This document shows positions 1 to 9,904 of a stretch of 64,000 bases of DNA, in pieces. Source of the stretch: Amorphophallus konjac (taxonomy: Eukaryota > Streptophyta > Magnoliopsida > Alismatales > Araceae); assembly GCA_022559845.1 (NCBI GenBank), contig CM040126.1, positions 139,632,064-139,696,063 on the forward strand, written 5' to 3'. The notes under the pieces are model-generated. The model saw only the letters and a program-made list of their open reading frames with translations. It did no database searches and was not told where the DNA came from. The position numbers were made by a program, and so were the translations under genes. Every line of letters starts with the position of its first letter. Position 1 is the first letter of the stretch.

Positions 1-195
1 TTTCTCTTCTGGGCTTGGATATTCGGTAGATGCTTGTTTCGGCCGATCCTTCCCTATCCTCCAAGCAGTTCGTTCTGCGGTTAGTGTTTGACCATTGTGC
101 TCTAATTCGGAAACTCCTGTTTGAGATCTAAACTTAATTTTTAATCCTTAATTTTTAACGGGTAAAGGTCCATTCACCCCCCTCTGGACCTATCA
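1..195 (+). repeat. End of the 5' LTR of E1
   Basis: This stretch is nearly identical to the last 195 bases of the LTR at 7093-9542, differing at a few positions, and ends in the same CTATCA. The primer site starts two bases later. About 2.25 kb of the LTR must lie left of the window. Confidence 0.85.
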
Positions 196-197
196 AT

Positions 198-209
198 TGG
201 TATCAGAGT
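198..209 (+). other. Primer binding site of E1 (initiator-Met tRNA type)
   Basis: TGGTATCAGAGT follows the LTR end and matches the common plant retrotransposon site TGGTATCAGAGC except for the last base. Confidence 0.8.
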
Positions 210-316
210 GGTTCCCTATATCTCCAGATTCAACGATCTGTAGGGGATCCTGCTGGTCTGATAGGTGCATTTCTGTTTTGGTCTTACTGCTTGGTTTTAC
301 TCCTGAACTGATTTCA

Positions 317-2565
317 ATGAAGCACCCACCGATCTTTAGTGGTTCTGGATTTAAGTTGTGGCTTAGAAGTCTGCGTACCTATGTTAAACAACGTGATCCG
401 GATATGTGGAAGTTGATTTCACATGGTCCACACAAACTGCCAAAGAAAATGTCCAAATGGACTGATAATGATAGATACAAGTGTGATCAAAACGAGAAGG
501 CTATGGAAATTCTGAAGGTTGCCACTGACAAAGCTTTACATTCATATTTTTATCATTGCAGGTCAGCCACTGAAATTTTGGACCAACTGAAAATAGCCTT
601 CGAGTCAAAGAAGGACGCCTGCATGATGGCCAATGGGACTGATCACAGCAACAATCAAAGTAATGAAGAGGACAATGATGATCAGGTAAACCCTTTTCAA
701 CATTATACTATGGATGATTGGGAAAATAGCTATGCTGACTTGTTGGGGCTATATGAAAATTTAAAAAGAGAACATAAGAAACTGAGAAAGGGTACTAGGT
801 TAACCAGTGCAAATTCCTCTTCATGTCAAAACTGTTTAAAATTGGAACAAACAAATGATGCTTCCATAGCTGAGATTCATAAGCTTGAGAGTCAAATTAA
901 ATTGTTAAAGAAAAAGAATCAAGAATCTGTTAATTCAGAACTGAATGAACTTAAATCTGAAAATGACTCTCTCAGGAAAATCATTGAAGAAAATGTTCAG
1001 AAAATTAAAAACCTTGAACAAGAAAACGAACTGCTAACTGAAAAATCTGAATCTAATCAACAATTCGAACCACCGTGTGAAGATCAGATTTTAATAAATG
1101 AATTGTTCCAGAATGACAAGCTCAAGGGAGAAATTGAAAAATTGAAAATGTTGAACAGTAGTATGTCTGAGAGACTTCTAACCTTAGAAAAGGGAAAAAC
1201 TGTTTGCATTGAAGATTCTGATAAACTGAGCAATCTGGAAATGAAATTGAGGACTATAAAATCGTAAACAAGCTGCTAAGTGAATGTGTAAACTGTAATG
1301 AACAAGAGATTGCCAGTTATGAAATACACATTGTTAACCTCGAAAATGAAATAGAAGACTTGAAGAAATCCTTGTCAAAATTTGTGGAAGGACAAGAAAA
1401 TCTGGACAGATTGTTAGGTGTTAAAGTCAATTTTCAAAAAGAAGGGTTGGGCTATAACTCAACAAAGAAAAAGAGTTTTGAAAATAAGATTCAAACTTCT
1501 GCTGTTTCAGATGTTGCATCTGCTAGCCTAGCCAGTCCTTCTGTATTTCAATTTACTGCTCAAAGAAGTCTGAAGACAACTGTAGAACAAAAAGGGAAGA
1601 ACAAAGTGGATTCTACTACATACATGCATCCTGACTTTAAATCCCATGCTAACAAGAAACCTATGTCATGCCTTAATTGTCATAAAGCTGGTCATCAAAT
1701 GCATGAATGCAAACTGAAAGGAAAAGATGACATGAATACTAGTAAAGTGCATGTTAGGAAAACTCATGACAGAAATCATGAGGTTCAGAAAAAGAAAATG
1801 TCATGTTACTACTGCCATAGAATTGGCCATTTGATGCATGAATGTAGATTGATAGAAAAGGATGATATGGATGCTAGGAAATATCGTGATAGAAATCCTG
1901 ATGTTCATTCAAAGAAAAAGGAATGCTCGCATTATGGTAGATTAGGCCACACCCTTGCTCAATGTTGGTTTGCTAATGGAAAGAAAAAATCACTCCCACA
2001 TCATGCTAAATTTTATGCTAACCAACATGCTCTTAATATCAACAAAACTGCTTCTCCGAACCAGCATGTCAGATGTTTTAATTGTAACAAGCTTGGGCAT
2101 AAGGTCACTGAATGTTGGGCAAGATCTTATAGGAGAGAGTCTCCTTTCTGCTCCCATTGTGGGAAGCATGGCCATGCAGTCAAGGACTGCTGGCATGCTC
2201 AGGGTAGAAAACTCAATTCTAAAACTGTTAATCTCCCTGCGAATAAAAATGCATTTGGTAGAAATGTCTTTAGAGGCAAGCATAATGAGTGCTTCAAATG
2301 TGGGAAGCCAGGTCACAGGATTGCAACCTGTTGGCTGGCAGGATATCAAAACCAAACTGGTTTTGGCAAACAGAATGTTTATTCTGTTAACAAGGAGTCT
2401 CATGTTTATGCACATAGGATTCATGTTAACAAGGATATGCATAAATCAGTACTGAAAGCTGCTGCTCCTTGCTATCAAGTTAAAAATGTGCTGAGGAAAC
2501 TTGCTAGAAGTAATACTGTCATGTCAGGACCCAAGACTTCTTGGGTACCTGTTTGTGCAAAATAA
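317..2565 (+). pseudogene. Gag of E1, split by a frameshift; coiled coil and six zinc knuckles
   Basis: The likely start is the ATG at 317 (MKHPPIFSGSGF), after which a copia Gag N-terminus (DUF4219/UBN2 type) runs for about 95 codons. The second half of that domain is absent. A long coiled coil rich in Leu, Lys and Glu follows. The first frame ends at 1267; the homologous text continues in another frame to 2565, so a small indel near 1240-1260 broke the gene (the intact E2 Gag serves as guide). The C-terminal part has six CX2CX4HX4C-type knuckles between about 1665 and 2335; the third, near 1921-1965, has lost its second Cys. The end, PVCAK, is shared with E2. As Gag it would have formed the particle and bound RNA. 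Confidence 0.85.
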
Positions 2566-4481
2566 CTTTGTTTTGCAGGTGTGCCTTGGATGGAATAAAG
2601 GGGTAATAAACCAGGGCACATAAAAGGACCCCATGTCTGAATGCTCCAGGTAAATTTACTGCTTCCCTCCTAATCTGAATTCAATCTCCAATCCATCAGA
2701 ATGATGTTTGTTGTTGTTCATATAAACTGCCTATTTTGAACTAGACAGAATTATCATGATTAGAACAACCTCTCTAGTCTGCCATGCCCGTTGATTATCA
2801 TGTTTGACCACTATGATATATCAAATAGTAAGCTATCAAAAGGCAGGGAAATCTGTCCTGAGGTGCTTACTATATGTGAGGTGATTTTTCAGACCAAGTG
2901 CTCCGCCTAGTACCATGGGTCATTCTGCTGATCAGGGGAGCCTGTATGTGCATGATTCACAAACTCACATGTTTAATTTTCATGGCAAACACTGCATTCA
3001 ATAAATAATTAATGCTTCCAAGAGTCGTGTGTGAGATGTCCTTGAGTGGGCTGAAAAGGAGTTTGACAAGCCATTTGGTTTCTGAAGAATTTTGTCAGCC
3101 GATGCAGTTAATGTGGTGTTAAGATCTGTCATCTCATGAGGTTGCAGTTTATTGCCCAAGAGCTTCTCTGGATGTGTGACAGAACTTCTTCAAGAATATT
3201 ATATTTGTAAGCGTCCTTGGTGCTTAATGTCTTGAGTGATCTCTCACTTGTTGGCTTGCTGATAGGAGTGCTGCTCATCTCATCTCTCTCCATTCGGTCT
3301 GCCACCTTCTTATCTCTCTCCTATCACTTTTGGTTCAGAAATTCTCTCAAAGAAATTCATTTTTTTTCTTACAGTCTTCTTGCTCTTATCAGATGTGATC
3401 TGTATACCTTAAACCACCCAATAGCTAGTGTAACAACTTACACCTGTTAATAAAGAACTTCAATGTATGGGGGTTATATTTGGTCCTTGATCCTTCTAAG
3501 TTATCCTCTCAAGTGTTGGTCAACATATTATAAAACTTCCTGTTAAATGAGAAAAACTTGTTGATGATCTCGATTTAACTGAAACTTATGTGAAGAGAGC
3601 TGTGAGATAAAAATTGTGTTAAGTAAGATATCTGTCTTTTGTCTAAAATCATGAGAAGTGCCACCAGGGAATACGCCATTCTTTGTGGCAGAGCAATAGT
3701 TTTTGTGGAGAAATAGACACTCTAGATCAGAGAAGTCCAGAGTTTCTGTCATGATACAACTAGCTATCTCTGTATAGAAATGTTAAAATAATAAAAAAAA
3801 AGGGGAAAAGTCAACAAAGAAAAATTTCATTGGCTTTGATTGGCATAAAGGTAGTCCGTCCTGAGTAACCAGGATTTCTGGTGTCTGATAAACATGTCTC
3901 CTTGTGTAAAAAGGGACTATTCTACCTTGTGCTCAACAAATTGGTTGACCCTGTATGCCTTCTCTTGTCCATTAAATGAAGAAATGAAATCTGCTTGACA
4001 TCGATGTGTTATTTCTTTGCTTAACAAACATAAGGAGTAATTTAATCGTGACTCTCTCTAGGTTAAGCAACTTTAACAGCTAATTTTGTGATCATGTTGA
4101 TTTAATATCTTGAGATAACTGACCATGGAATTTGGAAGAATATAACTAGTCCATATATTGAAGGGCAAACTTTAACAGGCGATGGTTGTGTTACATCAAG
4201 ACTGAGGGTAGTTTGGGTATTTCCAGAAAAAGTTTGATAAGAGTGAAAAGCAACCCGACAAAACCCTTCTTGTTTCACACGCCTTCATCCACAAACCCTC
4301 GTTTCCCCTTGCCGCTTCCTATTCATCTTCGTGTCGCTCCACCTTGAGTGTTCCTTCAAACTCATCTCTATCTTTTCCCGCTCACTTCCTTTCCCCACAG
4401 AGATCTCTTCCTCTCTTGGGTCTAGCTTCACTTCCAGTAGCAACCGGCAAGAGAGAGTTGATACTCTAGGAGTCTTGGCAA
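2566..4481 (+). other. Non-coding spacer in place of pol in E1
   Basis: No pol domain is recognisable in about 1.9 kb. Just after gag, text that normally leads into the copia protease is still visible (around 2566-2625) and then stops. Segments such as 2828-2930 recur in inverted orientation in E2 (14400-14515), so the spacer belongs to the family and is not random decay of one copy. Confidence 0.6.
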
Positions 4482-6766
4482 ATGGATCAGCAAGCATCCG
4501 CCGCTCAGGTTGAAAGGAAGAGAAAGGAAAGGAAACTACTGAGGAGCCTCCGTCCAAGCAGCAACGTTGTCTAGAATCCGAAGCTGCTGCGGGAATGTCT
4601 TCAGAGCAAGGTACCAGGCCTTCCCAGACTACCGTATTTTTAGAGAGTGGTAAAATCATTCCTCCGAGGATAGTTGATTTCGGTGATGAATCCATGGTCC
4701 TGAAGTTTCCAGAACTCTTGAAGATCTTCGAGTTTCAGGAATGGAGGAAATTTTTGGAAGATCACAGGGTATTCTACCCTAGCCTGGTGATGGAATTTTA
4801 CAACAACTTGTTGTTGAGCCGAGATAAGTCTGCATTGATTTCGACTGTTAAAGGGGTTGAGATAACAGTGACATGCAACTCTCTCCATGAAGCTCTAAGT
4901 ATTCCAGAAAAGGGAGAGGTGGAGAGAGGGTACAAATACAGTCTACATGAGGCGTTTTCGGTTATTACTGGTAAACCTAGTAACATTCTTGACAAGGGGC
5001 AAGTGAAGCTTAAAGCTTTCCAAACCTCGTCATTTCCTCCTCTTCACAAGCTCCTTCAAAACATAATTGCTTCTATAGTCACACCACTGACTGGAGCTAG
5101 GGGTAGAATCACAGACACAAAGAGGTTTCTACTGTTTTGTCTGATTCAGAATGTAAAGATATGTTTGCCAGAAATCATTTTTACTGTCATGAAGGGATGT
5201 ATTGGATCCAAGAGACACCTTCCCTATGCCGCCCATCTGACAGACATCTTCAAGTTTTCAGAGATTTGCTTGGATGGAGAGGCTGCATCTGAAGCTAAGG
5301 CCCGAAACATATTTAATATGAATTTTGTTTCAGTGTTTTTGGGCTTGGAGGGCTCTTCAATGGTGGGGCAAGTTAAGGCCCAGAAAGTCAAGGAATCACA
5401 AACTCAGGGGGAGCATCTGGAACAATCTCAAGACTTAGCTCAAACTGGTGTGCAATTAGTTTCTGAGATTGCTGTACAAGATACACCAGCTGAACAACCA
5501 CAGTCTATTACGTCTGCTGCACTCCCTGAAGTATCTTTTTCCTTTCAGAGGCTAGTTGAGGTTGCATCTGAAGAAATCAGGTTGTCTGAAGAAAGTATTC
5601 AGACTGATCTAGATGCAAATATTGATGGTCTGTTTGATTCTTTTGGGAAGACATCTGAAGAGGTGATATTGCCCGTGGAACAGCCAGCTAAAGAGCAAGA
5701 AAGTACTGATCAAGAACTTGCTGATTTTGTTAATGTGATTCTAAGAGAGACTGTAGAGAAAAGCTTGGAAGAGGCTACCAACTTGGTTTCATCTGAAAGT
5801 CTTGAACAGGCACCTGTTGACAGCCCTGCAGATCATGATCTCATGGAAGATAGAGGGGATAACAGTCAAGAAAAAGTTCCTGTCATAGAATTGGATACAG
5901 AATCTTCAAATGAGGAAGAGGAACCTGAAATTGTAGTTCCTGACAAAGACACACAAGCTGAAGTTGAAGATCAGGCTCCAGCAGTAGACAACCAACCGCC
6001 AGTGCAAGAATTTTTTGGTACACCTCTAGGTCCACCTAGACTTCTATCTGCACAGGCGCCCAACATTGAATCTGCTCGGGCACCCAACATTGAAGAACTC
6101 CTCATAAACTTGACTCAGCAGATGCAGAAACAAGATAAGAAATTAGATGATCTGCTCAAATATGTCACTCTCAACATCAATCAAGTACATTCCAGGCTAC
6201 TGAAGCTTGAGATATCTCTCCTCACTGAATGGAAAAGGTTCCTACTCAACAAAACGGCTTCAGATGATGCCAACAGATCCTTGATGCAAGGTTTGCAGGA
6301 GGTTTGTTCAAAGATAGCAAAAGCACTGCGTGAGTTACAAGATGTTCAAATTTCCTCCTTCAAACAATCTACCAACATTATAGATCACTGCTTTGAGATC
6401 AGAACATCTTTAGAAGCTTTGAAGAAGTCATCCAGTGCCCTAGGTCCAGGTGTTTAGCAGATCTATGATAAATTGGTCGCCTTCTTAACAGAAATGACAA
6501 TTCTGACTGACAGATATGAAACTGTTAATATTCGCCAAGACGACATCATTTCTGAAGTGGCACATGTCAGAAGCGCTGTGGTGTATTGGCTAGCTGAACT
6601 GTCAAATGACCTAAAGGAATTTCAGTCTATCTTGGGTTCAGCACCTGGTCAAGCTTCTTCTAGCAGAACTCCACCTCAAGAATATACCTCTGCTTCTCCA
6701 AGGGGGAGACCACCACATGGCAGGCCACGTGGCCCTTCTAGCAGACATGCCAGACTTTTTTCTTGA
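4482..6766 (+). pseudogene. Envelope-like ORF of E1, with a 5' frameshift and an in-frame TAG
   Basis: The main open frame runs from an ATG at 4595 to a TAG at 6455-6457 (620 aa). The same frame stays open after that stop to 6766. A second ATG at 4482 opens a different frame that leads towards the main one across a purine-rich run near 4512-4540, which suggests an old 1-base indel. Residues about 40-110 of the main frame resemble the domain annotated as putative plant transposon protein, with an FYxNL motif. The middle is acidic and Ser/Gln-rich; residues about 500-620 look like coiled coil. Position before the 3' LTR matches the envelope-like ORF of SIRE elements. No signal peptide or clear membrane segment is visible, so a true envelope role is unproven. 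Confidence 0.65.
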
Positions 6767-7078
6767 AAATACAATGCTCTGTATCTTGTTGCCCATTTTG
6801 AGGCTTTCTCTCTCACACTCTTGGACTTATTAATTAAATTTCATATCATTTGCATTGTTGCATCCTTATTGTTTCCTTCTTTTTGATGATGACAAAGGGG
6901 GAGAAATCAGGCCTTTGCTAGCTCGTTGAGAATGTTTGAGAATGTTTGTTATTCATTGAGAATGGTTATTTGACACTTTAAAATTTTTTAATAATGGTGC
7001 TAATGTTTGTTTAGCCTTAGAAAGCCTGAAATTCTTTTTTTCTGCAAAGACTCAAGACTCATAGTGTTGCCATCCATC
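6767..7078 (+). other. Spacer between the envelope-like ORF and the 3' LTR of E1
   Basis: About 310 bases without coding potential. It contains a second purine-rich tract (around 6893-6906, AAAGGGGGAGA type) upstream of the main one, which could be a central polypurine tract or a duplicated 3' end. Confidence 0.45.
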
Positions 7079-7092
7079 AAAAAGGGGGAGAT
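7079..7092 (+). other. Polypurine tract of E1
   Basis: AAAAAGGGGGAG followed by AT directly precedes the LTR start TGTTGAGT. It would prime plus-strand DNA synthesis. Confidence 0.8.
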
Positions 7093-7266
7093 TGTTGAGT
7101 CTTGTTGATTCTTTACATGTTTTGATGATGACAACACTATAAGTCATAGTGGTGTTCAAAAATACTTCTCTGTGAAAAATTAACAAAAATATTTTTTTGT
7201 GAAAGTGAACAAAGAATATTTTTCTCTGAAGAATAAACCTTCATTTCACTTTAGGTATTTTCAGGG

Positions 7267-8230
7267 ACTGTCTTCGAGTTGGTTGGAACTTCGTCATGTT
7301 TGTGTATAACACCTCGTGTTGTACTGTTTGCCTTCGTGTCGTTTTAGTTTTAGTACTGTTTGTGTTTTCAACACGCCGTGTCGTCCTTTCGTACCTCGTG
7401 TTGTGTTAAGTTGTGTGCTGATTGACTTCGTGTTGATTCCTCTGAAGCAGCTCGAATTGGTCTGATGAACTTCGAGTTGCTTCTGTATGAACCTCGTGTC
7501 GTTAGCACTTAGTTGCTCATCTCGAGTCAGTCCTCTATGTTTGCTCTTGTGTCTTCGTGTCAATTACTGTAGTTCCTCGAGTTGTTCTTCTGCTTCCACC
7601 GTTTCATCACGTGTTGTTGAAGACGTGTCTATCTCATGTCTTCGTGTCGTGTTTCCTAGACCTCGTGTCATTCTCGCCTTGACCACACTCCGTGTCAATT
7701 CTTCTGTTTTCATCTTCGTGTTGTCTTCAACTCGTGACGGTTTCTGTTATTTATCTTCGTGTCGTGGTCAGCCCGTGTCGCCTCGTCTTCGAGTCGTTCA
7801 TTCGAGCTATTGTGTGCTCGAGTTATTTTTCTTGTGTTTTCAAGTGTTGTTTCACTACGTGTCTTCGTGTTATCTTTTGTATTCGTGTCTTCGTGTTGTC
7901 TTTGTATTCGTGTCTTCGTATTGTCTTTGTATTCGTGTCTTCGTGTTTCTTTTGTATTTGTATCTCCGTGTTGCTTCCTTCTATTTTCGTCCTGGTCTCT
8001 TCTGATCGCGTGTCTTTCTATTGCTTCACTCTGTGTTATCTTTTTCTCACCTCATGCTGTCTTTATCTGACTTCGTGTCGTCTTCGTTGTTGTGTTAGCT
8101 GTACTCTCGTGTACTTCGTGTCGTTCTCGTGTTATCTCGTGCTAAACTCATCTAACGTACCTCGTGTCAGTCACAGTATAGTGCACCTTGTTTTGTTATC
8201 ATATATCTCGTGCAGTTCTTTGTTCTTATG
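7267..8230 (+). repeat. U3 array of degenerate CTTCGTGTCG words in the E1 LTR
   Basis: A roughly 10-base word with consensus YTYCGWGTYG recurs about 40 times at irregular intervals of about 15-40 bases. Some stretches, such as 7855-7965, are close to tandem. The array stops about 200 bases before the TATA box. Open frames here are by-products of the repeated words. Confidence 0.75.
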
Positions 8231-8443
8231 GCCAACCAACTTATCTCAGCTACATATATCGAACCCTGAGCATTAATGTAATTAATCTGCTTGCAGGGAT
8301 CCGAGGAAGATTATTCCTCAGTGTCTGGGCAGCACGTGATCCAATGCTAGAGGAACCAATCCGATAAGGACACGTGGCAAGAAGGTTCTAGATCAAGCGT
8401 GGGAGGCACACGCATTCTGAACCGGATCTGCTGCTACTACTGA

Positions 8444-8451
8444 TATAAATA
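8444..8451 (+). promoter_or_regulatory. TATA box of the E1 LTR promoter
   Basis: TATAAATA lies between the U3 array and a purine-rich leader, at the position expected for a pol II LTR promoter. Confidence 0.6.
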
Positions 8452-9697
8452 GAAACCTTCATCCTCAGATGGAGAATGATCGAAAAAGAGAAAGATATAG
8501 AAGAAAGAGCAGAAAAGCAGAGAGTCCTTCGATCCAGAAAAACGAGAGAAAGAAGAGAAGAAAAACAGAGAGCAGAAACTGAAGGAGAAAGAAGAAGAAG
8601 AAAGGAAGAGGAGAGAGAGCTTTACTGAGGATCTGATCAGTCTGTTCGTGGATCAAATCCAGAACGACTATGCTCATTGAGAGCTATATATCTTGCGTTT
8701 TATTTCCAGCTTCTGTCGCTGTCATTTTCATGTTTTCTTATTTTTCCTTTTGCTACTTTGTTTAGTCTTGTTCTTCCGATTGCCCTGTTGGGGACGGGTT
8801 TCTCCTGGTGGTACAGGAGAAGGGAGATCTGATCTCCAGGTTGCAAGTGGCAGGTTGTCACTTGAGGATTCCCTCTGGTTTAGAGGAAGGGAGGCTTGTC
8901 CTCCGGTCCTTGGCTTGTGGCTTGCAAGTCAAGGGATCCCTCCGGTTGGAGGAAGAGAGGTCTTAGACCTCTGGTTTGCTAGTGACGGGGAGTCACTGGT
9001 GGGTTACCTCCTGGTCTGGAGGAAGAGAGGCTAGGTCTCTGGTGGGTTGCCGGCAGTAGGTTGCTACTGGCTGATTCACTGGTAGTAGGACTGCTACCAG
9101 TGGGGTTCCCTCTTGGTATAGAGGAAGAGAGACGTGAGTCTCTGGTTTCTAGTGACCATGGGTTGCTAGTGGTTCCCTCCGAGTAGGAGGAAGAGGGGAG
9201 GTTGTTCCCCTAGGTAAGCTGTGTATCAACGTTTGTTGGCAAGCTGTGTTGCCCAGCTGTTAGTGAAGCCACACTCAGTTTCAGTGTGGGGTGGATGTAG
9301 GTCTGGAGGACCGAACCACCTAAAAATCCCCATGCCGTGTGCTTGTTTTTCTCTTCTGGACTTGGATATTCGGTAGATGCTTGTTTAGGCCGATCCTTCC
9401 CTATCCTCCAAGCAGTTCGTTCTGCGGTTAGTGTTTGACCATTGTGCTCTAATTCGGAAACTCCTGTTTGAGATCTAAACTTAATTTTTAATCCTTAATT
9501 TTTAACGGGTAAAGGTCCATTCACCCCCCTCTGGACCTATCACTTCTTCTCTTTCTTTTCTTCTTCTTTCGCAGGCTCTCTCTCTATCTCTTCTCTTCTC
9601 TGGATCGAATCCTCTCTGCTGTACTCAGACTGGATGTATAGACTTTGCTCCTTTTCTTTTGATCTTCGATCAACCTTCTTTAGTGGAAGAAGGCTCA

Positions 9698-9705
9698 TAT
9701 ATATA
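9698..9705 (-). promoter_or_regulatory. TATA box in the 3' LTR of E2
   Basis: TATATATA on the minus strand lies about 200 bases downstream of the word array in sense direction. The same site is present in the other LTR at 18475. Confidence 0.55.
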
Positions 9706-9904
9706 GCAGCAGCAGTAGCAGCTCCTGGGCGCGTGGCTTCCACGTTTTCCCGCCCAAGGAATTCTCCAGAACCGAGGCAGCTTCATCCACGTGTCCGCAT
9801 CTGCATACCTCATCCTCCTGGGATCACGAGCCAGGTCATCAATCTCGGTAAGAATCCCTGTCAGAGATAGCATCGGATAAGTCATCAGTTTAAGTCCAAA
9901 CACC

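Larger units (their letters stand above)
1..9542 (+). mobile_element. E1: pol-less SIRE-type Ty1/copia element, 5' part outside the window
   Basis: The order is LTR end (to 195), primer site, gag, a non-coding spacer where pol should be, an envelope-like ORF, a purine tract and a full 3' LTR (7093-9542). The first 195 bases match 9348-9542 closely, so they are the end of the 5' LTR. The TGGTATCAGAG primer site, the purine tract before TGTTGAGT and the copia-type Gag place it in Ty1/copia. An envelope-like ORF before the 3' LTR is typical of the SIRE/Maximus lineage. There is no protease, integrase, reverse transcriptase or RNase H. Directly right of 9542 the sequence continues as E2 LTR, so E1 probably sits inside that LTR. 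Confidence 0.85.
7093..9542 (+). repeat. 3' LTR of E1 (2,450 bp)
   Basis: It starts TGTTGAGTCT after the purine tract and ends CTATCA. Its last 195 bases match the window start. From left to right it holds a U3 array of CTTCGTGTCG-like words, a TATA box at 8444, a purine-rich leader, and a downstream half made of GGAGGAAGAGAGG-like motifs. The last 300 bases are related, in opposite orientation, to the LTR of E2 around 17640-17890. Confidence 0.85.

Noticed and set aside
7487..8276. Three overlapping plus-strand frames of up to 194 aa
   Set aside because: They arise from the CTTCGTGTCG words, which lack stops in these frames; no similarity to known proteins.
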